From Chloroflexi bacterium UBA5177 (lineage in GTDB: Bacteria > Chloroflexota > UBA5177), in NCBI GenBank assembly GCA_002413265.1, contig DHWR01000196.1:1542-8531 (forward strand): DNA of 6,990 nucleotides, read 5' to 3'. Positions 1-6,964 of this stretch are shown piece by piece. Position numbers and translations under genes: made by a program. Each line of letters starts with the position of its first letter. The stretch's first letter is position 1. A model generated the notes under the pieces. It was given only the letters and a program-made list of their open reading frames with translations. It made no database searches and had not been told where the DNA came from.

Positions 1-1239
1 GTCAAAGACGCCAATGTACTGATGCTTAACTCGATCCCACGCATAGCACTCGCGGTAAACCGCGTGGCCAACCTCTGCCAGTTTCTTTCGCCGATCAGGG
101 TTCCAGTAAAGTTCTAGGATTGCTTCAGCCAGCCCGACAGCGTCTTTCGCCTCCACGTAGCAAACAGCGTCATCGTCGAAGTAATGGCGAACTGCAGCCG
201 AGTCGGTAGTGATCACGGGAAGGCCCAGCATTAGATACTCCATCAGTTTGTTAGGAACAAATGGAGCCCAGACCGGTACCAGGCCGACATCCGCCTGCAA
301 GAGATAGAGCGCGAGCTGGTCGAAGGGGACGCGATCAATGAAGCTGATGTAATCGTTAACGCCCAGTCTGCTCGTCAAGGCCTCTAATTGTGGGCGGTAC
401 TCTCCCTCCCCGATAACGTCGAGATGCAGGCCAGGAAGTTGATCCCGCAGAAGCGCGACTGCTTCAATCAAGGTCTCGATCCCGTACCGCTGGAGCAGCG
501 TTCCGTGAGTAACGAGCCGGAACCCAGATTCGGGCGAATTACAGTCACCGCCGGCGATGGCGAGCCTGGTCCGATGCTGCTCATCCACCTCATAGCTGTC
601 CGGTTCGCGAGATACGCGAGCAAGAAACACACGAGGGTCGGGCCCATTTGGCACTACAGCGGCGATCTTCCCCGCGGGGACACCCTGTTCGATCAAAATC
701 CGTCGCGCCATCTCGTGCGGAGCGATGAGACAGTTAGCTAAGCGGGCACAGGCTCGCTGCACTAGGACGAGCGCACGCATTGCCGGATGTGTCATGGCGG
801 TTCCGCGATCCGCCGCGAGGAGTTCCGGCATGTTCTCGAACATGTAAAGCACGACCTTAGCGCCCTGCAATCGCGGAATCACGCCGGCGAGTACCAGCCA
901 GTCAGGCGGATTGTCAATTTCAACATAGCGATACGGTTTCCTCAACGACCGGGCCGCAACGATCAGTGATGCCAAGAAAGGAATGCTCGCGTACTCAAAG
1001 GCATAGCGCAAGAGGCCGTGACGCTTGTGTTGGAAGAGCCAGCGGAAAACCATTACACCCTCGAGATTTTCACGCCGAGGTTTCCCGGGCTCATGGTCGC
1101 AAATTACATCGACGACAAAGCCCGCGTCCCGGAGCGCATGTACGCTCCTCCGAAGGTGCGGCTCACCGGGAAACCGGTCGTGACGCACGACGGCGACCCG
1201 GGGCCCTTCCGCGCCTGATCGTGCTCCGTATCGGTTCAT
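1..1239 (-). CDS. GT4-like glycosyltransferase, 3' end beyond the window (partial)
   Basis: The minus frame from an ATG at 1237-1239 stays open for 413 codons to position 1, so the stop lies outside the window; at this length only the last few residues are probably missing. The protein looks like a GT-B fold, GT4-type sugar transferase acting in the cytoplasm on a lipid-linked acceptor. Support: a Rossmann-type start (PRVAVVRHD, residues 13-21), RDAGFVVDVIC (37-47), the interdomain VPNGPDPRVF (196-205), THGTLLQRYGIETLIEA (244-260) and IGEGEYR (276-282). The donor-site stretch PNKLMEYLMLGLPVITT (329-345) carries only the second Glu (E334) of the E-x7-E motif; the first position is Pro326. The start overlaps the preceding stop as ATGA and has no clear Shine-Dalgarno, so re-initiation by coupled ribosomes is likely. 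About 12 residues precede the conserved core, so a later non-ATG start is possible. The sugar specificity cannot be read from sequence. Confidence 0.88.
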   Translation of the reverse strand, partial: MNRYGARSGAEGPRVAVVRHDRFPGEPHLRRSVHALRDAGFVVDVICDHEPGKPRRENLEGVMVFRWLFQHKRHGLLRYAFEYASIPFLASLIVAARSLRKPYRYVEIDNPPDWLVLAGVIPRLQGAKVVLYMFENMPELLAADRGTAMTHPAMRALVLVQRACARLANCLIAPHEMARRILIEQGVPAGKIAAVVPNGPDPRVFLARVSREPDSYEVDEQHRTRLAIAGGDCNSPESGFRLVTHGTLLQRYGIETLIEAVALLRDQLPGLHLDVIGEGEYRPQLEALTSRLGVNDYISFIDRVPFDQLALYLLQADVGLVPVWAPFVPNKLMEYLMLGLPVITTDSAAVRHYFDDDAVCYVEAKDAVGLAEAILELYWNPDRRKKLAEVGHAVYRECYAWDRVKHQYIGVFD

Positions 1240-2216
1240 GCTCGTTGTTCGCGGACGGTTGTCGCTCGATGACCTGTAGCTATAGCCTGTTCGTAGACCG
1301 AGACGACTTCGTGCGCCACCGCCTCCAGTCCAAACCGGGTCACGCGGGCGCGTCCCTCAGTTCTACGCGGCGGTGTGATAGCCGCCTCAAGGCGGTTCGC
1401 GATCTCCTCAGGATCCGCACTGACCCGGTAGCACCCTTCAGTGTCCGCCAGTACGTCCCAGTTGTCGCCGGCGTCCGTCGCCACCACGGGGAGATTGCAT
1501 GCCATGGACTCTTTGACTACCATGGCCGAGCCCTCGTCGGTCGAAGTCATCGCGAACACATCCGCTGCATTCATATACAGCGGTATGATGTCGTGCGGTT
1601 GCCGGGCAACTGTGAGTAATTCGATGTCTGAGTGGTGCTGCTGGAGTAATCTCATTGCCTCTTCGACGAGGTAGAAGCGCTTGCGCGCGTTCAAGTAGTT
1701 CCCGGCGAAGAGGACGTAACGTCGATCGGGACGAAGACCGAGGGCTTCCCGTGCTTCCTCCTTCGGCCTGGGACGGAAGAGATCGAAACTGACACCGCAG
1801 GGGATGACATGCGCCTCCGGTGCTCTAAGCTCAGGCACCATCCAATCGGCCACGACTATGATCCTGTCAGCCATCCTTTTCGTCGCCCGGCAAAGGGGAC
1901 CTTGGAAACGGAACCGCAGCTCAGGTCCGTGATGCGTCACCACCAGCGGGGCTTGCCACTGCATTCGAGCGATGAGTGCAGCGAAGATGTAGTGAGCATG
2001 GACTACGTCATAGCGTTCACGTCGCAGCATCTGCCACAAGTGGGGGAACCCTAGCACGTACCCCTTGTGTCGGAATTTCCCCTCTTTGGCATTGACGAAC
2101 AGTACGTCGACGTCCACGCCCAACGCACGAATCGACTCAACCTGTTCTTTGACGAATATGCCAAACTGCGGATTTGTCCCAGTCGGATACATGTTGGTCA
2201 CGACGAGGACGCGCAT
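1236..2216 (-). CDS. GT4-family glycosyltransferase
   Basis: This 326-residue protein has the features of a retaining GT-B glycosyltransferase of family GT4. The N-terminal acceptor domain opens with MRVLVVTNMYP (1-11) followed by FGIFVKEQVESIRALG (18-33), and includes YDVVHAHYIFAA (69-80) and VVTHHGPELR (92-101). The linker VIPCGVSFDLFRP (137-149) leads into the nucleotide-sugar domain: YVLFAGNYLNARKRF (167-181), AADVFAMTSTDEGS (217-230) and an intact E-x7-E motif at E228 and E236, followed by LPVVATDAGDNWDVL (242-256). It is somewhat shorter than many GT4 enzymes, but both domains look complete. The ATG lies 2 bp after the preceding stop with only a weak GGTGG-like upstream sequence, so it is probably translated by coupling. 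Its own stop overlaps the next start. It presumably adds one sugar of the repeat unit on the cytoplasmic membrane face; donor and acceptor are unknown. Confidence 0.93.
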   Translation of the reverse strand: MRVLVVTNMYPTGTNPQFGIFVKEQVESIRALGVDVDVLFVNAKEGKFRHKGYVLGFPHLWQMLRRERYDVVHAHYIFAALIARMQWQAPLVVTHHGPELRFRFQGPLCRATKRMADRIIVVADWMVPELRAPEAHVIPCGVSFDLFRPRPKEEAREALGLRPDRRYVLFAGNYLNARKRFYLVEEAMRLLQQHHSDIELLTVARQPHDIIPLYMNAADVFAMTSTDEGSAMVVKESMACNLPVVATDAGDNWDVLADTEGCYRVSADPEEIANRLEAAITPPRRTEGRARVTRFGLEAVAHEVVSVYEQAIATGHRATTVREQRA

Positions 2217-2218
2217 CG

Positions 2219-3340
2219 TCAGACCACCGACTCGACTACATCATGAGTGGATACACTCACACCCGGGTTTCCCCCGTGACGTAGTGCAGCAAGGAGTATG
2301 TCGGCGATAGCATCCCATGAGAACGGTAGTGCTTGTGCTCGCATGTCACCAACGCTTAGCTGGGCAGTGTTCTGTTGCATGCGTTCCACAGCGAACACTA
2401 GATCGTCGTCATTGTCCGCGAAGACGAACCCAGCGCTTTCAGTGAAGGCACGACGCAGGAACCCAAACGGAGTAGTGACAACGGGAAGATCACACGCGAG
2501 GGCTTCGAGAACAGAGAGGGGTGCCTCAATAGCACCCCCTGTAGCGTGGACTGGGAACAGGTAGCAGTCTGCCAACTGGTAGAGCTCCGCAATCTGATCG
2601 ATGTAGTGATCGATGACATGCGTGCCGCCGGCCCGAAGCGTCTGCGTGACATCGACCTCGACACCACTCGGCGTTGACGTGCTACCAACAACGACAGTTT
2701 CGCAATCGATCTCACTCCGTATTCGGTTCAGCAGCAATACGTTGCGCTCCTGCTTCAGGTGACCGACATGCAAGACGGTGTACCGATGGGGCGGTATCTG
2801 GTATTTCTTGCGCAGCGTTAGCTTTTCTTCTCGTCCTACGGGTACGAACGTGTTCAGATCGACTCCCGAGGGGATCACGGCAGCCCGAACCCCGAGTGCC
2901 GTGAGAGCATCACACGTGTTCGTGCTCTGCACCAGAGTTAGCTTGGGCCCCATATGGCGGATGAATCGGCGTGCCGCGGGTCCGTAAGTTCGAGGTTGCA
3001 GTGACACCATGATGACCTGCGCTCCTGGTGCATAGCGCTGCAAGATGGCACAGCGAAGGAAGCTGTTGCGTGTGGCAGCAGCAATGGGGACGTAGATGAG
3101 TGCATCGGGCTTGAAGCCGCGTATCGTCTTCCACACGGCCCGACTTAAAAGGAAGCGATTTGCCGGGACCGAGTGTACAGACTCAGGTACGGAGCGATCC
3201 CGGCCCACCGAGAGCACCAGGAGCTCCGCCCGCTGAGTGAGAGGGGTCCGAACGGAATCCACGAACTTCTTGATGCCCTCATCTATTGGGAGAGATATGT
3301 CTTCACAGATGAGACAGACGCGAAGCCGCTCATAAGTCAT
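2219..3340 (-). CDS. GT4-like glycosyltransferase with an offset E-x6-E motif
   Basis: This 373-residue protein is recognisable as a GT-B glycosyltransferase mainly from its C-terminal half. VIPSGVDLNTFVP (155-167) is the typical interdomain GVD..F segment, YTVLHVGHLKQERN (187-200) starts the nucleotide-sugar domain, IAELYQLADCYLFP (250-263) is the conserved helix-strand unit, and APLSVLEALACDLPVVTTPFG (273-293) is the donor-binding region. The two glutamates are E272 and E279, six residues apart rather than the usual seven. The N-terminal half is weaker but alternates strands and helices (RLRVCLICED, 5-14; PDALIYVPIAA, 78-88). The ATG at 3338-3340 has a strong AAGGAG 8 nt upstream and overlaps the end of the polymerase gene by 11 bp. 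It probably transfers a sugar to the growing lipid-linked unit; specificity is unknown. It could also be an atypical GT4 relative with an altered donor pocket. Confidence 0.9.
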   Translation of the reverse strand: MTYERLRVCLICEDISLPIDEGIKKFVDSVRTPLTQRAELLVLSVGRDRSVPESVHSVPANRFLLSRAVWKTIRGFKPDALIYVPIAAATRNSFLRCAILQRYAPGAQVIMVSLQPRTYGPAARRFIRHMGPKLTLVQSTNTCDALTALGVRAAVIPSGVDLNTFVPVGREEKLTLRKKYQIPPHRYTVLHVGHLKQERNVLLLNRIRSEIDCETVVVGSTSTPSGVEVDVTQTLRAGGTHVIDHYIDQIAELYQLADCYLFPVHATGGAIEAPLSVLEALACDLPVVTTPFGFLRRAFTESAGFVFADNDDDLVFAVERMQQNTAQLSVGDMRAQALPFSWDAIADILLAALRHGGNPGVSVSTHDVVESVV

Positions 3341-4802
3341 GATCTACGCTCCTTAGGTGTGGAGACGACTCCGGATTGAGTGCAAGAACAGTAAGCATCC
3401 CCATGAACGACCAAAAAAGTGCGGCCGGCCCGCTCGCTTCGAGGACCGAAGAGAAGAGAGCGCAAAAGACAGTCACGGGAGCGGCGTAAAGGAGGCCAAG
3501 AACCGCTGCTTTGCGCTGCGGACTAATCGCAAAACGATAGGCCCTTCGCCCGACCAAAAAGCAGGCGACGATCGCAGCAAGGTACGCAGCCGTACCTAAA
3601 AGCCCCGACTCGGCAAGAGTGTGAGTCCAGAACATGTCGATCTGTCCCCCCGTTGCGTACGTGAACTGAGGGATATGGTACTCGGCGTAGAGTGGCGTGT
3701 GTGTGGTCAACGCCACGTTGCCTCCAAACCGGCCAGGTCCAGCGCCTAGAGCCAAATGATCCCGAATGACGGGTACCGTGTGCTGCAGTAGCGTGAACCG
3801 CAGATTCCCTTGTGCCGTTTCCCGCAGACGGGTCGCTATCGGCGATGCGATGATTCCGATGGGCACCAGGATGGGCATGATGGAAAAGAAGAACACCCGG
3901 AGCAGCCGGCGTTCGACGACAGCGCCAAGCAGCAGAGTCGCAAACAGAAGGGCCGCCCAAGCTTCTCGCGTGAAGGTCAAGATCAACGCCGCGGTCATGA
4001 TGAGCGTTCCGACGATCAGGAGGGTTCGCAGACGTCCTCGGGCGGTGTGGAAGAACAGCATCATTAAAGCAAGGGGCAGAACGGTCGCGAGGAAGTCGCC
4101 GAATCCGATAGCGGACTCAAATACTCCGTTTACCCTGGCCAGATGAGCGGCCGTTTGCTCCCTCGTCCCAAGGCTCAAACCCCATAGTGGACTGTGGGGA
4201 GCCTCTTGGAGCACGCCGATCAAGCTAATGATGGTCGTGATCACCAGGGTCGCCACGATGAAACGAGAGATGTGCTGCGCGTGGATTCCGATATTCACTA
4301 CAACAAGAAAAATAATCATTGAATGAATGGGCGAGAGAACCCCCAGTAGTGCCACCGTCGGTGGGACATCGTTTGCGATGGCCGATGCCACACCTAAAGC
4401 AACAAACGCCGCCAACGGCGCGCCGACCTGCTGAAAGGTGAAGAGCGGCACGTGCCGGCGGATCAGGTTGACCAGGAACGTCCAGGCCAGGGTGACTAGA
4501 AGGAATCCGTTGCTCGCCTGGGCAATTTGCCCGGCGTGCTGCCCTGCATGGCCTTCGACCACTTTCTCGAATACCAGCCACCCGATGGCAAAGTAGGCAA
4601 TGGTAGGGGGCCATCGCGCCACCATATAAAGGAACGTGGAGATTCCCAGAAGCGCCAGCAGTGCCAGGCCCAGCGCTTGATACGCATTTAGGGCAACGAG
4701 GCCCAACGCGGCGACCAGCCCGGCAGTAGCAATGAGTACGGGAGGGACGTCGGGTACGCGCAGAGGGTCGCGTCGCAGAGCCGGAACCATCTCAACTCGC
4801 AC
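3330..4802 (-). CDS. O-antigen ligase/polymerase family membrane protein (Wzy-like)
   Basis: This 490-residue, strongly hydrophobic protein has roughly 12-14 predicted membrane segments (about 22-40, 42-60, 66-80, 98-114, 126-144, 148-170, 180-198, 232-251, 259-277, 280-296, 301-320, 403-417, 433-451 and 458-475). Between the segments at 301-320 and 403-417 lies a large polar loop, about 321-402. It holds the Wzy_C signature pattern: NLRFTLLQHTVPVIRDHLALG (333-353), GAGPGRFGGN (353-362) and WTHTLAESGLLG (392-403). Family members either polymerise repeat units or ligate glycans outside the membrane. Lying next to a Wzz-type regulator favours polymerase here, but ligase cannot be excluded. The start is ambiguous: the GTG at 4800-4802 overlaps the preceding gene by 11 bp and has GAGGGA 5 nt upstream, while an ATG at 4788-4790 would remove four residues but has a poorer upstream site. 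The gene symbol is withheld because polymerases diverge strongly. Confidence 0.9.
   Translation of the reverse strand: MRVEMVPALRRDPLRVPDVPPVLIATAGLVAALGLVALNAYQALGLALLALLGISTFLYMVARWPPTIAYFAIGWLVFEKVVEGHAGQHAGQIAQASNGFLLVTLAWTFLVNLIRRHVPLFTFQQVGAPLAAFVALGVASAIANDVPPTVALLGVLSPIHSMIIFLVVVNIGIHAQHISRFIVATLVITTIISLIGVLQEAPHSPLWGLSLGTREQTAAHLARVNGVFESAIGFGDFLATVLPLALMMLFFHTARGRLRTLLIVGTLIMTAALILTFTREAWAALLFATLLLGAVVERRLLRVFFFSIMPILVPIGIIASPIATRLRETAQGNLRFTLLQHTVPVIRDHLALGAGPGRFGGNVALTTHTPLYAEYHIPQFTYATGGQIDMFWTHTLAESGLLGTAAYLAAIVACFLVGRRAYRFAISPQRKAAVLGLLYAAPVTVFCALFSSVLEASGPAALFWSFMGMLTVLALNPESSPHLRSVDHDL
3349..3354 (-). promoter_or_regulatory. Shine-Dalgarno site AAGGAG for the middle glycosyltransferase
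   Basis: On the minus strand AAGGAG ends 8 nt before the ATG at 3338-3340. This is near-ideal spacing and fixes that start. It sits inside the 3' end of the upstream polymerase gene, so this gene can recruit ribosomes itself as well as use those finishing the gene before it. Confidence 0.75.
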
Positions 4803-5772
4803 TCTCGTCCCTCACATCCTGTTCCATTGCGGGCTTCCGGTCTGAGTTCGCGTCGCGCCCCGTCTCCTCGGAACCACCGGTCGGCCCCGAGTTGGCGCCT
4901 GCAGACGATGTCGGCGTCGAACCTCGGCGCCGCAAACCCATAGCAAGGCGCGATAGTCCAGGCGTGGGAACGTCGAGGGCGTAGTCCAGGAGAGCGGCGA
5001 GTCCGATACTGAAGAGGAGACCTAAAATGGCAGCCGGAACAAGCCACGAAACGGCCGAAGGATAGATTGTATTAAGCTTTTTAGCTCGACCGGGAGCGGA
5101 GGTAACCGGGGAAACTGGATTGTTTCGCAGAGTCAGGTAGCGACTCTCATCAGCAAGGTAATCAGCTTGAAGAATGTCTAGGTTCGCCTTCAGACGGGCC
5201 AGAGTGGCCACGCTTGCCTTCGGAGCACGTTGATGGGGCAAGCAGCCGCACTGGGCGTAGTACCGGGCTTGGCTTGCCAGCCACTTGGCCCGCGCAGAAC
5301 TCGTCTGTGTTGCCAGGGAGTGCAAGAGGGCGATTGTTTCGGCGCCGACCTTGCGAGATTCCTGGGCAGCTAAGTAACGCGCCATTGCCTCGGCATAGAT
5401 GGCGACTGCGCGGGAATTGTCACCGAATGCTTGAACTGTTATCACAGGCCTCTCTGGATCCACGGCGGTCGTAACTTTGTGGACCTGGCGGGTGTCAATG
5501 TGATACCGGTTGCGGATGGCCTTATCCGCGCCAGAATCACTGGCATGCCCACTCAGGACCTGCGTTTCATCGTGAACTGACAGGGTCGTAATGTATGGCG
5601 AACCAGGCGGCGTAACGTAGGTCACGAAAACGAGCGCAGTTCCCTCGTAGACCGGCTTCGTGCTGGCCGAGTGCCTCATGGAGCCATATCCGACCATAGT
5701 GGCCAACACGGTACCAATCACGATCAAGGCCTTCCAGCCTCGGATCACTCGCCAGTAATCCTTTAACTCCAT
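4792..5772 (-). CDS. Wzz-type polysaccharide chain-length regulator, no kinase domain
   Basis: This 326-residue protein has the layout of polysaccharide co-polymerases: a short cytoplasmic start (MELKDYWRVIRGWK, 1-14), a first membrane helix at about 15-32, a large extracytoplasmic region, and a second helix at about 239-264 preceded by a proline-containing stretch (P219, P222, P227, P238). The segment YEGTALVFV (42-50) is a typical Wzz-domain beta strand. The region of about 120-215 is alanine-rich and mostly helical, as expected for the coiled-coil hairpin, but is interrupted by CGCLPHQRAPK (175-185). The tail after the second helix (265-326) is rich in Ser, Gly, Asp and Glu and has no Walker A motif, so the tyrosine kinase domain fused to some relatives is absent. 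It should set polymer length with the adjacent Wzy-like protein. The start is supported by AAGGAG 4 nt upstream. Identification rests on topology and position more than on strict motifs. Confidence 0.83.
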   Translation of the reverse strand: MELKDYWRVIRGWKALIVIGTVLATMVGYGSMRHSASTKPVYEGTALVFVTYVTPPGSPYITTLSVHDETQVLSGHASDSGADKAIRNRYHIDTRQVHKVTTAVDPERPVITVQAFGDNSRAVAIYAEAMARYLAAQESRKVGAETIALLHSLATQTSSARAKWLASQARYYAQCGCLPHQRAPKASVATLARLKANLDILQADYLADESRYLTLRNNPVSPVTSAPGRAKKLNTIYPSAVSWLVPAAILGLLFSIGLAALLDYALDVPTPGLSRLAMGLRRRGSTPTSSAGANSGPTGGSEETGRDANSDRKPAMEQDVRDESAS

Positions 5773-5875
5773 GTCTCTCCTTAGCTATTCAGCCGGCTTC
5801 ATCCCGTCGGCTCCGAGGCGGCGCCCCCGCACCTATCAATTCATTTCGATTTTTCTAAGCGCGCCCGTTGTTCCG
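5773..5875 (-). other. Intergenic gap with an AT-rich patch; possible internal promoter region
   Basis: This 103-bp stretch is the only real gap in the window. Its promoter-distal half carries an AT-rich patch at about 5834-5858 (minus strand TTAGAAAAATCGAAATGAAT and onwards) flanked by GC-rich sequence, and then the AGGAG site near the next gene. I could not assign a -35/-10 pair: TTGATA at 5834-5839 resembles a -35 box, but no -10 match lies 16-18 nt downstream. There is no T-tract hairpin typical of an intrinsic terminator. A promoter or 5' leader for the genes from the chain-length regulator onwards is possible on spacing and base composition alone. Confidence 0.3.
5777..5782 (-). promoter_or_regulatory. 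Shine-Dalgarno site AAGGAG for the chain-length regulator
   Basis: On the minus strand AAGGAG is followed by AGAC and then the ATG at 5770-5772. The 4-nt spacer is a little short but workable. It supports independent translation initiation after the 103-bp gap. Confidence 0.7.
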
Positions 5876-6964
5876 TCATTCAAATCCCTCGACAGGATTT
5901 GCTTGCGGCTCGAGTGATATCGAACGCGCTCGGGGCGATGACAGTCGCGAAATGACAAGTCGGCCATTTCTCCCCGCCCCGTCCAAGGAAAGGATTGGCA
6001 GAGCGCCGTTCACGATCGATTGAACACCTGTGGATGTTCGGAGCATCGCCTCTCGAGTGGCAACCTGTTTCAGGCACCACCCTTGTATGGTTCGCCGGCG
6101 GTGACAGGGCGGTAATGGAGGCATTGGACTCTCGAGGGCCGTCTCTGCGAGGTGCAAAGCATGGCGAAGCGCGACGCAGAGGCCTGCGTCATGGGCCTGT
6201 CTATGCAGAAGCAGCCAATCGATGCTTCCTCCCTGGATTCGAAGAAGCCGATCAATGTCACAGAGCGTCTTCAGACGCCGGAAGCGATGCTGGCGCAAGT
6301 TGAGAACAAGGAGGAGCAGGGTATCCATTGCGCTGGGGGTGCGTACCGGATACTCGTCGACCATGAGCGTGCACGCGCGATCCCATATGCCGTTTTCGTC
6401 CAGCATCTCGGGTAGTGGGCCTCCCAGCTGCCAATGAACCTCTACGGATCGCGACATCTCTGTGCCCGGAGGAGGTTGGAAAGATGCATCTCGGGCGGCA
6501 GACTGTTGGTGCCGCTCATCGACAGAAGATGGTGGGCGGTAACCATTCGCGACCAAACGCTCACGAACAGCTCCATAGTCAGACGCTCGTACCCCGAGAT
6601 CCAGATCGTGGTAGGAGCGAGAGCCTTTCTCGTACAAACGCTCCGCGAGGACGGGGCCTTTCAACACCAAAATGTCAAAATCGCCAAGTACTTGCGACAC
6701 GGCGATGAGCTCCGACGTGCTGCGCCGGTGCTCTTCGAGAGTTAGCTCGAGCAACGAGGACAATGTGTGCTGGACGTGGGCGGGTACACCGAGCTGGCTA
6801 CCCGAGCTGAGCGCAGAATCCGAGGCAAGTCTAAGCGCAACAGCGATCTGCGGCGCTACTTCGTGCCGTTGTGCCAGATCGGCCACACTCTGCCAGTCGC
6901 TTGCACTGCCCGGAACAACTTCCCCGGTACACGCACGAAGCAGCAACTCTTCGGACGTGTTCAT
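5876..6964 (-). CDS. Uncharacterised nucleotidyltransferase-family protein
   Basis: This 362-residue soluble protein resembles the uncharacterised nucleotidyltransferase family (Pfam NTP_transf_5), whose members often sit in polysaccharide clusters. The visible core is ILVLKGPVLAERLY (98-111), then SRSYHDLDLGVR (115-126) with the paired acids D120 and D122 expected of a nucleotidyltransferase metal site. VEVHWQL (174-180) could supply a third acidic residue (E175), and LKTLCDIDRLLR (231-242) is a second acidic motif recurring in this family. An N-terminal helical region (about 1-90) and a helical C-terminal half surround the core. The last 35 residues are Arg/Ser-rich with no recognisable motif. 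Substrate and reaction are not known for the family, so no specific role is claimed. The ATG at 6962-6964 has no good Shine-Dalgarno (AGGAG lies 21 nt away), and the frame remains open to the window edge, so a start further upstream is possible. Confidence 0.82.
   Translation of the reverse strand: MNTSEELLLRACTGEVVPGSASDWQSVADLAQRHEVAPQIAVALRLASDSALSSGSQLGVPAHVQHTLSSLLELTLEEHRRSTSELIAVSQVLGDFDILVLKGPVLAERLYEKGSRSYHDLDLGVRASDYGAVRERLVANGYRPPSSVDERHQQSAARDASFQPPPGTEMSRSVEVHWQLGGPLPEMLDENGIWDRACTLMVDEYPVRTPSAMDTLLLLVLNLRQHRFRRLKTLCDIDRLLRIQGGSIDWLLLHRQAHDAGLCVALRHALHLAETALESPMPPLPPCHRRRTIQGWCLKQVATREAMLRTSTGVQSIVNGALPILSLDGAGRNGRLVISRLSSPRARSISLEPQANPVEGFE

Noticed and set aside
388..741. Plus-strand open frame of 117 codons in the otherwise unassigned left end
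   Set aside because: The opposite strand is open without interruption over the whole 1-1239 region and encodes GT4 motifs, so this frame is a shadow.
966..1619. Plus-strand open frame of 217 codons
   Set aside because: It lies antisense to two glycosyltransferase genes that carry clear motifs, has a low-complexity Arg/His/Ser-rich translation, and shows no recognisable domain.
3766..4146. Plus-strand open frame of 126 codons opposite the polymerase
   Set aside because: The Arg/Ser/Val-rich translation is what the complement of hydrophobic membrane-protein codons gives; it has no motif or supporting ribosome site.
5791..5812. Inverted repeat agccg...cggct in the intergenic gap
   Set aside because: The stem is only 5 bp with a 12-nt loop and no T-tract, too weak for a terminator or a confident operator.
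5834..5839. TTGATA as a -35 promoter box on the minus strand
   Set aside because: The sequence 16-18 nt downstream is GC-rich and has nothing resembling a -10 element.
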